64,000 bases of DNA from Bosea sp. 685 (GCF_031884435.1 NZ_CP134779.1:3906001-3970000); one strand, 5' to 3'. Counted from the first letter of the stretch, positions 18,699-27,941 are shown. A program made the numbers and translations. The notes: generated from the sequence alone by a model not told the origin.

Positions 18699-19085
18699 TC
18701 AGGCTCGGGAAAGCATGAGCAAAACCCCAGCCGCCACAACCAGGGCGGCATAGGTCAGCAGCATGCCGAAGCCTCTGAGCGGTGCAGATTCGCGCCACAT
18801 GCCCACGGCATGGAGCAATCGACCGCCGGCCAGGACGCCGCCGATCGACAGGACCAGCCATGTCGCCGCCGCATGAGCCTCGACCAGGCCAAGCCCGATC
18901 ACGCCCAGCGGCACATATTCGATGAAATTGCCCTGCGCCCGGATGCGCAGCCGAAGCACCGCATCCGGGCTGTCGCCAATGAGGTCGCCGACCTTCACGC
19001 GCCGCAGCGTGACCGGAACGGACAGGGCGACCAAAGCGAGGGCGAAGATCGCGGTGAAGCTCGAGGTGATCGGAAGAAAGCTCAT
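18699..19085 (-). CDS. MAPEG-family membrane protein
   Basis: This 128-residue protein has four predicted helices. The loop VLRLRIRAQGNFIEYVPLGV between helices 1 and 2 is the MAPEG signature (membrane-associated proteins in eicosanoid and glutathione metabolism). The ATG at 19085 has GAGGGAGAG upstream. Bacterial members may have glutathione-dependent transferase or peroxidase activity, but the specific role is unknown. It follows the DoxX-like gene on the same strand with an 80 bp gap, so both are probably controlled by the divergent HxlR regulator. Confidence 0.82.
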   Translation of the reverse strand: MSFLPITSSFTAIFALALVALSVPVTLRRVKVGDLIGDSPDAVLRLRIRAQGNFIEYVPLGVIGLGLVEAHAAATWLVLSIGGVLAGGRLLHAVGMWRESAPLRGFGMLLTYAALVVAAGVLLMLSRA

Positions 19086-19164
19086 TGGCTCTCCCTCAGT
19101 GGCCGGTATGGCGCTCGGCGCGGGCTGTCGATGATCGCGCCGGTGATGATGGCGACCGCTCCAT

Positions 19165-19605
19165 TCAGCCGAGCCATGGCGACGCCTCCTCGGTTGCGTG
19201 GCCATGCGCCGCCGAACGCTCGAACCGCATCGGCGCATAGGGCGACGGGGTCTCGCGGGCGGCGTTCTGGGTGTAGAAGGATGCAGCCAGGAGCATGAGG
19301 CCCACGACCGCCGGCACGGCCGCCCGTGGCTTGCGCACGCCAAGATGGGCCAGGCCCGAGAGCAGCAGGTGATAGAGCATGCCGGCATAGGCGAGATCGC
19401 TCAGAAACGGCTCCGGACGCCAGAGGATCGCGATCGGCCCCAGGATCTTCACGACGACCATGAGCTGGACGAGATAAGCGGGGTATCCAAGCCCGGCCAG
19501 GGCCTCGCGGACCCAGGCGCCCCTGATCAGGTAAAGGAATGCAGATGAGATATATAAGAGCAACAGCAATGCGGTGCTTGCCCAATAGATGTATTGTGCG
19601 GACAT
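19165..19605 (-). CDS. DoxX-like membrane protein
   Basis: This 146-residue protein has four helices and the DoxX-like pattern GLGYPAYLVQLMVVVKILGP and LAYAGMLYHLLLSGLAHLG. DoxX-like proteins are small membrane proteins linked to redox or thiol stress, and many lack a defined role. The C-terminal tail (ERSAAHGHATEEASPWLG) is polar and contains two histidines. It is divergent from the HxlR regulator by 143 bp. Confidence 0.8.
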   Translation of the reverse strand: MSAQYIYWASTALLLLLYISSAFLYLIRGAWVREALAGLGYPAYLVQLMVVVKILGPIAILWRPEPFLSDLAYAGMLYHLLLSGLAHLGVRKPRAAVPAVVGLMLLAASFYTQNAARETPSPYAPMRFERSAAHGHATEEASPWLG

Positions 19606-19748
19606 GAGTTTTCATCTGCCGCGAAGGCAGCATTCTCCAATCGAATTGTTGCTGTATGGCAGCTCAAATCGACGAGCAGCTTGTCGATGCAGGCAAAATG
19701 GCGGACGATATTGATCCCTGCAAGTAGGATGAATTACTGTCACTCAGT

Positions 19749-20123
19749 ATGGAAAACCTGACCATGGCCAATGGCGACTTCACCATGCAGGACGAGATGC
19801 GCCGGGCCTTCGCGCTGCTCTCGGGCAAGTGGAAGCTGGAGATCATGTGGCTTCTCCACCAGCGCACCTACCGCTTCGGGGAGCTGCGCAAGGCGATCCC
19901 TGGCATCACGCAGCACATGCTGACGGCGCAGCTGCGCGAGCTCGAAGCCGACGGCCTGGTCTCGCGAACGGTGTTTGCGCAAGTCCCGCCCAAGGTCGAA
20001 TATGAGATCACCCCCAAGGCGCGGGGGCTCGGCCCGACGATCGCGGCGTTGACGGCCTGGTGGCAGGAGCACGGCCAAAGCGTGCCGGAGCGACCGACCA
20101 TGAGGGGCCGCAAGCCGCGCTGA
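19749..20123 (+). CDS. HxlR-family transcriptional regulator
   Basis: This 124-residue winged-helix regulator has the HxlR signature ALLSGKWKLEIMWLL (about residues 22-36), FGELRKAIPGITQHMLTAQL and the wing region DGLVSRTVFAQVPPKVEYE. There is no cysteine in the N-terminal region, so it is unlikely to be a thiol sensor of the HypR type. Divergence from the DoxX-like and MAPEG genes suggests it represses or activates them. The C-terminal tail is basic (TMRGRKPR). Confidence 0.88.
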   Translation: MENLTMANGDFTMQDEMRRAFALLSGKWKLEIMWLLHQRTYRFGELRKAIPGITQHMLTAQLRELEADGLVSRTVFAQVPPKVEYEITPKARGLGPTIAALTAWWQEHGQSVPERPTMRGRKPR

Positions 20124-20258
20124 TGAGAGCCGGGCGACCTGCCCTTCCCCGGGGCGCTCGAGGCAGCCGGCATGCATCATGCCTCCGACACGCCCGTCTC
20201 CGTTACGCAGCCATGTCCACGTCAGGACGGCGTCCCGGTCCGCGCCCGAACCGTCCCC

Positions 20259-21614
20259 CTAGAAGCGATCAGCCGCGAAGGGCTTGAGGTCGCAGAAGGC
20301 CGGCATGCCGGTCATCGTTTCGGCCAGGAGCCGCCCGGTGGCCGGGCCCAGGGTGAAGCCGTGATGGGCGTGGCCGAAGGCGAACCAGAGGCCGCGATGG
20401 CGGGAAGCCGGGCCGATGACCGGCAGCATGTCGGGCAGGCAGGGCCGTGCGCCGCGCCAGGGCTGCGCATCCAGGCGCGGGCCGAGCGGCATGATCCGGC
20501 GCGCGACCGTCTCCGCCTGGTCGAGCTGCCAGCTATCCGAAGGCTCGTCGCGGCCGGCAAGCTCGATGCCGGTGGTCAGGCGAATGCCGCGCTGCATCGC
20601 GCTCAGCACGAAACCCGCCTGTGCATCGCAGAGCGGGTGCTGCGGCACAGCCTCGTTCACGGCCGCGTAATGCATGTGGTAGCCACGCTTGAAAGCGAGC
20701 GGGAAGCGATAGCCGAGGCGCTCATAGAGATCGCCCGACCAGGGCCCGAGCGCGACCACGACCTCCGCCGCCCGCCAGTCCCCGGCCTCGGTCGGTAGGC
20801 GCCATTGCGTACCCTCCTGACTCAACTCCAGCGCATCCGCCTTCACAAGCGTGCCGCCGCGCGCGACAAACAGCCCGGCATAGGCGCGTGTCACCGCGCC
20901 GGGATCACTGACTGTGACCGGGTCGCGCCAGTGCAAGGCGCCGGCAACGGTGCCGGGCAGCAGAGCGGGCTCCAGGGCGCGCAGGGTCTCGGGGTCCAGC
21001 ACGTCATAGGTGAGCCCGTAGCCATGCAAGCCCACTGCCGCGGAAATCGCCTGCTCGAGCGCGCGCGGGTTGCGGTAAAGCTCGATCCAGCCCTCGCCGC
21101 GCATCAGCGCCTGCGTGCCGGCGGCCGCCGTCCAGCGCCGGTGCTCGTCGATGCAGCGTTCGATCAGCGGCAGGATGGCGCGGCCCTGCCGCTCGAGCCG
21201 GTCGGGCGCCGAATTCCACCAGTAGCGCGCCAGCCACGGCGCCATCCGCAAGAGCGCCGCCGGCCGGTAGCGCACGGCGATGGAGCGGTTCGAGGCGAAG
21301 GCGGCAAGCGTCGCGAGGTCGCGCGGGAAGGCGTAGGGCACGACGGAGGAGCGCTCGATCAGCCCGGCATTGCCATGGCTGGTTTGCCCTCCCGGTTCGC
21401 CGCGATCGACCAGCAGGACGCTGCGGCCGCGCTCCTGCAGATGCAGGGCCGCGCTGACGCCGATGATGCCGGCCCCGAGCACGATCACGTCGGCTTGCCG
21501 TGCCTGCACCTGTCGCGAGCCGGCTTGGCGTGGCTCGGCCTGTCCGGTTTCGGCCTGATCTGTCCGGGCCTGTCCTGTTGCAGTCGTCATCGCGCCGGTC
21601 AGACCCGTCTCCAT
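20259..21614 (-). CDS. DadA-like FAD-dependent amino-acid dehydrogenase/oxidase
   Basis: This is a D-amino-acid dehydrogenase/glycine-oxidase type flavoenzyme. The dinucleotide motif is VIVLGAGIIGVSAALHLQERG, followed by LLVDRGEPGGQTSHGNAG, typical of DadA relatives. The C-terminal FAD contact is WFAFGHAHHGFTLGPATG. The first 40 residues are an unusual Gln/Ala/Thr low-complexity leader (ARTDQAETGQAEPRQAGSRQ) absent from usual family members. The ATG at 21614 is chosen; TTG at 21626 or ATG at 21590 are alternatives. It is divergent from the RpiR regulator and the peptide transporter, so it may oxidise D-residues released from the imported substrate. The substrate is inferred. Confidence 0.85.
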   Translation of the reverse strand: METGLTGAMTTATGQARTDQAETGQAEPRQAGSRQVQARQADVIVLGAGIIGVSAALHLQERGRSVLLVDRGEPGGQTSHGNAGLIERSSVVPYAFPRDLATLAAFASNRSIAVRYRPAALLRMAPWLARYWWNSAPDRLERQGRAILPLIERCIDEHRRWTAAAGTQALMRGEGWIELYRNPRALEQAISAAVGLHGYGLTYDVLDPETLRALEPALLPGTVAGALHWRDPVTVSDPGAVTRAYAGLFVARGGTLVKADALELSQEGTQWRLPTEAGDWRAAEVVVALGPWSGDLYERLGYRFPLAFKRGYHMHYAAVNEAVPQHPLCDAQAGFVLSAMQRGIRLTTGIELAGRDEPSDSWQLDQAETVARRIMPLGPRLDAQPWRGARPCLPDMLPVIGPASRHRGLWFAFGHAHHGFTLGPATGRLLAETMTGMPAFCDLKPFAADRF

Positions 21615-21726
21615 TCGCCCTGACAATCAGCAGCGGCTTGGGCATAGCCGCTGCGGGTATTGCTGCCTATGGCATCGCCACAGACGAGCCTCAAAGCGCC
21701 ATGATTTGCAAGAAAATAAAAATCCT

Positions 21727-21755
21727 TTGACAGTGTGATAGAAAAATTTCTTGAT
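21727..21755 (+). promoter_or_regulatory. Candidate promoter with palindrome upstream of rpiR-type gene
   Basis: TTGACA at 21727-21732 is a good -35 hexamer, with CTTGAT at 21750-21755 as a weaker -10 at 17 bp spacing. The near-palindrome AGAAAAATTTCT at 21740-21751 lies in the spacer, which would suit repression or autoregulation by the RpiR protein. The assignment rests on consensus match and location only. Confidence 0.35.
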
Positions 21756-21778
21756 TGCGACATCGCCCGGGAATTCCG

Positions 21779-22657
21779 ATGTCGCAGACACTCCGCCAGA
21801 GATTGCAGGCCTGCCTCACCGGCGGCTCCCGCGCCGACAAGGCGCTGGCGAGCTACATGCTGGCGCGGATGTCGAGCCTGCCTTTCGAGACGGCGGCAAG
21901 CCTGGCCGAAAAGGTTTCGCTGAGCGAGCCGACGGTCGGGCGCTTCTGCCGGACGCTCGGCTACAGGAGCCTGAAGGATCTCAAGGCGAGCCTGGCCGAT
22001 GAGATCGGCGACAGCCCCTGGCTGATCAGCGACCGACTGCGCGATTTCCAAGAGCGCAGCCGCTCCGGGGACGACCAGCTGGCGCGCAGCCTCGAGCTCG
22101 AGATCGCCGGCCTCGTCCGGCTCTACGAGCTTGCCCAGAGCGAGGAGTGGAAGCGCGTGGCGCGCCGCCTCGCCAGCGCGCCCACAGTCTACATCACCGG
22201 CTTCCAGACTGAGCGGGGCTTGGCGCAATATCTCGCCAACCAGCTCCAGTACCTGCGCGACGGCGTGCATCTCGTCGATCTCGCTGCCGGCAATTTCTCC
22301 GAGCTGCTGCTCCCGGACGGGCCCGGGCGCTGCCTGGTGATCTTCGAGGCGCGGCGCTATTCGCGCATGGCAAAAGTGCTGGCACAGGAAGCCAAGGCTG
22401 CCGGCATCGCCACCACGCTCGTCACCGATTCCTTCTGCGACTGGGGGCGCGGGCTGGTCGACGAGATGCTGGTCGTCTCGACCGAGTTCAACCTGTTCTG
22501 GGACTCGACCGCCCAGATGGCGAGCCTGAGCAACCTCATGATCAACGCCGTCTTCGTCGAGCTCGGCCCGCAGGTCGAGCAGCGGCTGAACCGGATGGCG
22601 GAGCTCTATGGCCGCTTCACCGGCCATGTCGGCGACACCACAGGCCCGCTCGACTAA
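21779..22657 (+). CDS. MurR/RpiR-family transcriptional regulator
   Basis: This 292-residue regulator has an N-terminal RpiR helix-turn-helix (VSLSEPTVGRFCRTLGYRSL, near residues 47-66) and a C-terminal SIS domain (about 120-270). It lies directly upstream of a peptide-type ABC operon and divergent from the DadA-like gene, so it most likely controls both according to the imported ligand. The ATG at 21779 is used; an in-frame TTG at 21755 is possible. SIS domains bind phosphosugars in the classical members. Here the context is amino acids or peptides, as seen in other alphaproteobacterial RpiR proteins. Confidence 0.88.
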   Translation: MSQTLRQRLQACLTGGSRADKALASYMLARMSSLPFETAASLAEKVSLSEPTVGRFCRTLGYRSLKDLKASLADEIGDSPWLISDRLRDFQERSRSGDDQLARSLELEIAGLVRLYELAQSEEWKRVARRLASAPTVYITGFQTERGLAQYLANQLQYLRDGVHLVDLAAGNFSELLLPDGPGRCLVIFEARRYSRMAKVLAQEAKAAGIATTLVTDSFCDWGRGLVDEMLVVSTEFNLFWDSTAQMASLSNLMINAVFVELGPQVEQRLNRMAELYGRFTGHVGDTTGPLD

Positions 22658-22729
22658 TGGGCGGCACTTTCCAAACCTTCCATGCCTTCAATGCCTGCGC
22701 AGCATCTGACAACAAAAAGGGGAACCGGA

Positions 22730-24313
22730 ATGAAGACGATGATGACACGCAGCCTGCTGGCCTTGAGCCTCGCGGGCTTGGGCTTCACAGGATTGGCCGC
22801 AACCAGCGCGCAGGCGCAGGAGGCGACCTTCGTGATGACCGCGCGCCTCGTCGGCGCGCCGACCTATAACCCGACCAAGGCGACCAAGCTCAATACGGCG
22901 ACGACGCTGATTTTTGACCGTCTGGTCGTGCAGGATGCCGACCAGAGCTTCCATGGCCAGCTCGCCTCCTCCTGGGACGCCAGCCCCGATGGCATGCAAT
23001 GGACCTTCAAGCTCAAGCCTGGCGTCAAGTTCCACAATGGCGAGCCGTTCAACGCCAAAACGATCGAATGGTGGGTGCCGCAGTTCAAGGGCACCGAGAA
23101 CGCCTTCACCGTGGAGGCGATCGAGCGTGTCGAGGTCGTCGACGACCTGACCGTGCGCTTCCACATGAAGCACCCAGACCCGAACCTGCTGTTCAACCTC
23201 GCCACATCCTTCATGTGCATTCCAGAGCCCAAGGCCTACACGGCGCTCGGCGACAAATTCGGCGTGACCGAGGCCATCGGCACCGGCCCCTACAAGATGC
23301 AGCAGTTCAGCGTCGGCCAGCAGACCGTGCTGGTGCGCAATGACGACTATGCCTGGGCCTCCGACCTCTCGACCAATCAGGGGCCGGCCAAGTTCAAGAA
23401 GCTGACCTTCCGCGAGATCGCCGAGGAATCGACCGCCTATCTCGAACTGAAGACCGGCGGCGCCGACATGCTGGTCAATGTGCCGACCGACTTCCTGCCG
23501 CGCATCCAGGCCGACAAGGCGGTGAAGCTCGTCACCATTCCCGGCAATGAGCTGGTCTATATGCCGATCAACACCAGCGTCGAGCCGTTCACCGATGTCA
23601 GGCTGCGCGAGGCGACCGCGTTCGCCGTCAACCAGAAGGAGATCCTGACCAGCCTCTATGGCGGCAATGGCGCGGCAGCCGACACCTTCCTGATCTCCTC
23701 GCTGAAGGAGTCGCAGGTCGAGCCGAAATACAAGATTTCCTATGATCCGGAGCGCTCGAAGAAGCTGTTCGACGCAGCCGGCTGGAAGGCGGGGCCCGAC
23801 GGCATCCGCGTCAAGGACGGCAAGCGCCTCGAGGTCAAGCTCTGGACCCAGAACGGCACCGAGTTCAAGCGCCTCGTCGAGATCGTCCAGGCCCAGCTCA
23901 AGGCTGTCGGTATGCAGGCCGATATCAGCATCATCGATGCCGGCTCGATCAACGCGCAGTACCGCAAGAAGACCGAGCACCAGCTCGCGATCCGCGCCTA
24001 TCAATGGACCAATGCCGACATCGTCGACTGGTTCTTCGCGGCCAAGCGCGCGGGCTACCCCAATGTCTCGATGTTCAACGACCCTGAAGCCGAGCGGCTG
24101 AACGACATCGCCATGAACAAGTCCAAGACCTGGGACGAGCGCGTCGCGAACTTCACCCGCTATCATGAGTATGTGCTGTCGCAGTACGCCTTCGCGCCGA
24201 TCTACCAGCCGGCGCAGAGCCTGGCCTATGGCAAGCGCATCACCTTGCCCCAGGTGATCCGCGGTACCGGGCTCTACGGGCCGACCATGCTCGATATCGC
24301 CCCGGCGAATTGA
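22730..24313 (+). CDS. ABC transporter substrate-binding protein, peptide/opine family 5
   Basis: This 527-residue periplasmic binding protein is of the DppA/OppA type (SBP family 5). A signal peptide ending in TSAQAQ is followed by the family features TTLIFDRLV, WTFKLKPGVKFHNGEPFNA and AIGTGPYKMQQF. The ATG at 22730 has AAGGGGA upstream. It begins an operon with two permeases and an M81 peptidase. The ligand is probably a short peptide or amino-acid derivative, given the adjacent peptidase and DadA-like oxidase. Confidence 0.92.
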   Translation: MKTMMTRSLLALSLAGLGFTGLAATSAQAQEATFVMTARLVGAPTYNPTKATKLNTATTLIFDRLVVQDADQSFHGQLASSWDASPDGMQWTFKLKPGVKFHNGEPFNAKTIEWWVPQFKGTENAFTVEAIERVEVVDDLTVRFHMKHPDPNLLFNLATSFMCIPEPKAYTALGDKFGVTEAIGTGPYKMQQFSVGQQTVLVRNDDYAWASDLSTNQGPAKFKKLTFREIAEESTAYLELKTGGADMLVNVPTDFLPRIQADKAVKLVTIPGNELVYMPINTSVEPFTDVRLREATAFAVNQKEILTSLYGGNGAAADTFLISSLKESQVEPKYKISYDPERSKKLFDAAGWKAGPDGIRVKDGKRLEVKLWTQNGTEFKRLVEIVQAQLKAVGMQADISIIDAGSINAQYRKKTEHQLAIRAYQWTNADIVDWFFAAKRAGYPNVSMFNDPEAERLNDIAMNKSKTWDERVANFTRYHEYVLSQYAFAPIYQPAQSLAYGKRITLPQVIRGTGLYGPTMLDIAPAN

Positions 24314-24363
24314 GCCCGGCCCAAACGAACTGAGCTCGACACGACCGCACAGGGGAGAGAGCC

Positions 24364-25296
24364 TTGCTGCAATTCGCGATCCGGCGGCTCGCCATGCTGG
24401 TGCCGGTGTTCCTCGCCGTCTCGCTGGTGATCTTCATGATCATCCATCTCGTGCCGGGCGATCCGCTGGAGCATCTGATCCAGGTCGGCTCCTCGCCCGA
24501 GCAGCGAGCGCAGATGATCGCCCGCTACGGCCTCGACCAGCCGTTGCTCGTGCAATACGGGCGCTGGCTCGCCAAGGTCGTCACGGGCGATCTCGGCGAC
24601 GCCATCGTGATGCGCCAGCCGGTCGCGCGGCTGATCGCGGAGAACATGCCGCACAGCCTGGCGCTCGGCGGCGCGGCGCTGATCTTCTCCACCACGGTGG
24701 GGATCGTCACCGGCGTGCTCGCCGCCTCCTTCCGCGACAGCCTGTTCGACCGGGCGGTGATGGGCTTCATCCTGCTCGGCTCGACGCTGCCGAGCTTCTG
24801 GCTGGCGCTGCTGATGATCCTGATGTTTGCCGTGCAGTTCGAATGGTTCCCGGTCTCCGGTGCGCGCAGCTGGGACGCGCTGGTCCTGCCGGCGCTGACC
24901 ATCGGCATCGGCGGCACGGCCCTGATCGCCCGCGTCACCCGCGCCGCAATGATCGAGATCGCCAACCGCGATTTCGTGCGCGTGCTCCACGCCAAGGGCC
25001 TGCCCTTCTGGCGCATCCAGCTGCGCCATGTGCTCCAGCAGGCGATGCTGCCGGTGATGACGATCCTGGGCCTGCGCATCGGCTGGATCCTCGGCGGCGC
25101 CGTCACCGTGGAATATGTCTTCGCCCGGCCGGGCCTCGGCTCGCTGCTGATCACCGCGCTCGGCCAGCGCGACTATCCGCTGGTGCAGGGCTGCCTGTTG
25201 ATGCTCGCCATCGCGGTGATGCTCGGCACGCTGCTTGGCGATCTCGCCCAGGCGGCGCTCGATCCGCGCCTGCGCGAAGCCATGGGTGCAAGATGA
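24364..25296 (+). CDS. ABC transporter permease, DppB type
   Basis: This 310-residue inner-membrane permease has six helices and the EAA-type loop (FVRVLHAKGLPFWRIQLRHV). A TTG start at 24364 is supported by GGGGAGAG upstream. The N-terminal LQFAIRRLAMLVPVFLAVSL is the usual DppB opening. It pairs with the DppC-type gene downstream, from which a 157 bp palindromic repeat separates it. Confidence 0.93.
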   Translation: MLQFAIRRLAMLVPVFLAVSLVIFMIIHLVPGDPLEHLIQVGSSPEQRAQMIARYGLDQPLLVQYGRWLAKVVTGDLGDAIVMRQPVARLIAENMPHSLALGGAALIFSTTVGIVTGVLAASFRDSLFDRAVMGFILLGSTLPSFWLALLMILMFAVQFEWFPVSGARSWDALVLPALTIGIGGTALIARVTRAAMIEIANRDFVRVLHAKGLPFWRIQLRHVLQQAMLPVMTILGLRIGWILGGAVTVEYVFARPGLGSLLITALGQRDYPLVQGCLLMLAIAVMLGTLLGDLAQAALDPRLREAMGAR

Positions 25297-25309
25297 GCCG
25301 GACTGCGAG

Positions 25310-25466
25310 CCCATTTGGACGTTTCCCGAGCCCTCATCCTAAGGAGCCATTCTCTTGGGAATGGCGTCTCGAAGGATGCTCCAGGAGTCTCCGAAGCCAT
25401 CGGGAGCATCCTTCGAGACGCCGCTGCGCGGCTCCTCAGGATGAGGGCTGGAGGTTCCAAACGGGC
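25310..25466. repeat. Large palindromic intergenic repeat (element A, copy 1)
   Basis: The element starts with GAGCCCTCATCCTAAGGAGC at 25329 and ends with GCTCCTCAGGATGAGGGC, with internal GAAGGATGCTCC and GGAGCATCCTTC arms. The flanks ATTTGGAC and CCAAACGGG are also complementary. The same element lies at 62463-62620 in reverse orientation, and a variant is at 39518-39778. It would fold into a long hairpin in the transcript between the two permease genes. It is non-coding. Confidence 0.85.
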
Positions 25467-25501
25467 TCCAAGATGAACCGGTGCAAGATGAGCCGTCCAC
25501 G

Positions 25502-26347
25502 ATGAGCCGTCCCTCGCTGCCAGCCCGCCTCGCCCGCTCGCCGCGCGGCGCCATCTGCGCGCTGTTCCTGATCGGCCTCGTCATCTGCGCGGTCTTCGCG
25601 CCCTGGATCGCGCCTTACGACTATGCCGCCCAGCAGCTCTCGATCGCCAACTCGCCGCCTTCGCCTGCGCATTGGCTCGGCACCGACGAATTCGGGCGCG
25701 ACCTGCTCTCGCGCATCATCCAGGGCGCGCGCACCTCGCTCAGCGTCAGCGTGCTGTCGATCGCGCTGTCGGTGGTCGCAGGAGCGACGCTTGGCGCCGC
25801 CGCCGGCTATTTCGGCGGCCTGTTCGACCGGGCCGTGACCGTCATCGTCGATCTGACCTGGTCCTTTCCTGAAATCCTGCTGGCGCTGATCCTGATCGCG
25901 ATCCTGGGGCCGGGGCTGCACTCCACCGCGATCGCCATCGCGATCGCCTATCTCGCCCAGTTCACCCGATTGACGCGCGCACAGGTGATGTCGCTCAAGG
26001 GCGAGCTCTTCGTCGATGCGGCGGTGGCGGCCGGCGCCCATCCCGGCCGCGTGCTCTTCCGCCATCTCCTGCCCAATGCGATGACCCCTGTCATCGTCGC
26101 CGGCATGCTGGCGACGGGCGACGCCATCGTGCTCGAGGCGACGCTGGGCTTCTTCGGGCTCGGCGCGCAGCCGCCGGTGCCAAGCTGGGGCGCGATGATG
26201 AGCTCCGGCACGGCGCAGATCTTCATCGCGCCCTGGATCATCATCTTTCCCGGCCTCGTCATCGCCACGACCGTGATCGCCATCAACCTGTTCGGGGACG
26301 CGCTGATCGAGGCGCTCGATATCCGCGCCTCGCTGCGCGACGGCTGA
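25502..26347 (+). CDS. ABC transporter permease, DppC type
   Basis: This 281-residue permease has the N-terminal DppC-like segment (HWLGTDEFGRDLLSRIIQGA) and EAA loop (ELFVDAAVAAGAHPGRVLFR). I use the ATG at 25502, though an in-frame GTG lies 21 nt upstream; the repeated AAGATGAGCCG phrases just before it suggest local duplication. No ABC ATPase genes follow. A DppD/DppF-type pair must be supplied from elsewhere for this importer to work. Confidence 0.92.
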   Translation: MSRPSLPARLARSPRGAICALFLIGLVICAVFAPWIAPYDYAAQQLSIANSPPSPAHWLGTDEFGRDLLSRIIQGARTSLSVSVLSIALSVVAGATLGAAAGYFGGLFDRAVTVIVDLTWSFPEILLALILIAILGPGLHSTAIAIAIAYLAQFTRLTRAQVMSLKGELFVDAAVAAGAHPGRVLFRHLLPNAMTPVIVAGMLATGDAIVLEATLGFFGLGAQPPVPSWGAMMSSGTAQIFIAPWIIIFPGLVIATTVIAINLFGDALIEALDIRASLRDG

Positions 26348-26418
26348 CGCGCCACACCATCCAAACAGAACCGCATCCAACACATCCAAGACAAACATCA
26401 GGGACCGTAGGGAACGCC

Positions 26419-27930
26419 ATGAGCTTCACCGTGCTGACCGCCGAGTTCTCGCATGAGAGCAATACTTTCAGCCGCTGCCCGGCCGATTACGCCGCCTTCA
26501 CGGATCGCGGCATCAGGCTCGGCCACGCCGCCATCACCGAGCGCGGTGAGGCCAATACGCCGATCGCCGGCTTCCTCGATATCGGCCGCCCGGCCGGCTG
26601 GCGGGTGGTCCATGCGATCAGCGCCGCCGCCCAGCCCTCGGGCCCGGTGACGCGCGACGCCTTCGACCGCATCGCCGATGTCATCGTCGAGGCGGCCAAG
26701 GCCCATGCCGGGGCGATCGACGGTGTGCTGCTCGGCCTGCACGGCGCGATGGTGACGGAGTTCTGCGAGGATGGCGAAGGTGAATTGCTCAGGCGGCTGC
26801 GCGCCGTGCTCGGCCCGAAAGTGCCGATCGGCGTCACGCTCGACCCCCACGCCAATGTCACCCGGGCGATGACGGAGCTCGCCGAGATCGTCGTCTCCTA
26901 CAAGACCTATCCGCATGTCGATGTCCGCGAGACCGGGCGGCTGGCGGCGGGCATCCTGCAGCGCGCCATGGCGGGCGAGATCAGGCCGGTGACGCTGCGC
27001 GCCGAGCGGCCGATGCTGGAAGAGGTCAATGGCGGGCGCACCGATATCGGCCCGATGGTCGCGCGCATCGCCAAGGCGAAGGCCTATGAACAGGAGCCGG
27101 GCGTCTTTGCCGTCAGCGTCAATGGCGGCTTCGGCAACGCCGATATCGCCGAGGTCGGTCCGACCGTGCTCGTCACCTGCGAGGGCGACCACGAGCGCCA
27201 TCGCGGCTTCGCCGAGGCGCTGGTCGACGACATGTGGCAGCGCCGCTTCGAGATGGTGACGCCCTTCCTCACGGTGGCGGACGCCGTCGCGGAGGCGGCC
27301 GCCTATGTCGCGACATCGGGCCCGCTGATCATCGCCGATTACGCCGACAATCCCGGCGGCGGCGGCTATGGCGATGCGACCGGGCTGCTGAAAGCCATGA
27401 TCGAGGCCGATCTGAAGGACGCTTGCTTCGGCCCAATCGTCGATCCCGAAGTCGCGGCTGAGCTGCACCGGACGCAGCCGGGCGCGACGGTCTCGGTCCG
27501 GCTCGGCGGCAAGATCGATCCCGCGATCGGCGGCGGGCCGCTTGCCCTCACCGGCACGCTCGTCAGCCTGAGCGACGGCGACTATGTCGGCGACGGCCCG
27601 ATGCTCGGCGGCCTCCATGCGAGCTGGGGGCCCTGCGCCGTGCTGCGCGTCGGCGATATCGAGATCCTGGTCACCACGATCCGGGCGCAGATGAACGACC
27701 TGCAGCAGTTCCGTGCCTTCGGCATCGATCCCGCCGCCAAGCGCGTGGTGGCGCTGAAGTCGATGCAGCATTTCCGGGCCGCCTTCGAGCCGATCGCCGG
27801 CAAGGTGATCGTCTGCGACAGCGGCGCGCTGTGCACGCCGGACCTGACAAAACTGCCCTATCGCCGCGCCCGCCGGCCGATCTTCCCGCTCGATCGCGAT
27901 GTTGCCGCTCGACAAATGACGGCACTATAG
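26419..27930 (+). CDS. M81 family metallopeptidase (MlrC-like)
   Basis: This 503-residue protein is of the M81/MlrC family, zinc-dependent hydrolases whose founding member cleaves linearised microcystin. Family motifs are AEFSHESNTFS at the N-terminus, LLGLHGAMVTEF, VTLDPHANVT and VSYKTYPHVDVRETG in the first domain, and DYADNPGGGGYGDAT at the start of the second domain. It is the last gene of the peptide-type importer operon and probably processes the imported compound. The last ten residues (DVAARQMTAL) differ by a frameshift from those encoded by the duplicate fragment at 32165-32360. Confidence 0.88.
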   Translation: MSFTVLTAEFSHESNTFSRCPADYAAFTDRGIRLGHAAITERGEANTPIAGFLDIGRPAGWRVVHAISAAAQPSGPVTRDAFDRIADVIVEAAKAHAGAIDGVLLGLHGAMVTEFCEDGEGELLRRLRAVLGPKVPIGVTLDPHANVTRAMTELAEIVVSYKTYPHVDVRETGRLAAGILQRAMAGEIRPVTLRAERPMLEEVNGGRTDIGPMVARIAKAKAYEQEPGVFAVSVNGGFGNADIAEVGPTVLVTCEGDHERHRGFAEALVDDMWQRRFEMVTPFLTVADAVAEAAAYVATSGPLIIADYADNPGGGGYGDATGLLKAMIEADLKDACFGPIVDPEVAAELHRTQPGATVSVRLGGKIDPAIGGGPLALTGTLVSLSDGDYVGDGPMLGGLHASWGPCAVLRVGDIEILVTTIRAQMNDLQQFRAFGIDPAAKRVVALKSMQHFRAAFEPIAGKVIVCDSGALCTPDLTKLPYRRARRPIFPLDRDVAARQMTAL

Positions 27931-27941
27931 CAGCCGCACGC

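Noticed and set aside
22688..24166. Minus-strand frame of 492 codons opposite the peptide-binding protein
   Set aside because: It is a shadow frame. The plus-strand gene has signal peptide, family motifs and a ribosome-binding site.
26398..27915. Long antisense open frame of 505 codons opposite the M81 gene
   Set aside because: It is the mirror of a well-conserved gene, has Asp/Arg/Gly-rich composition and no family motif. It results from high GC.
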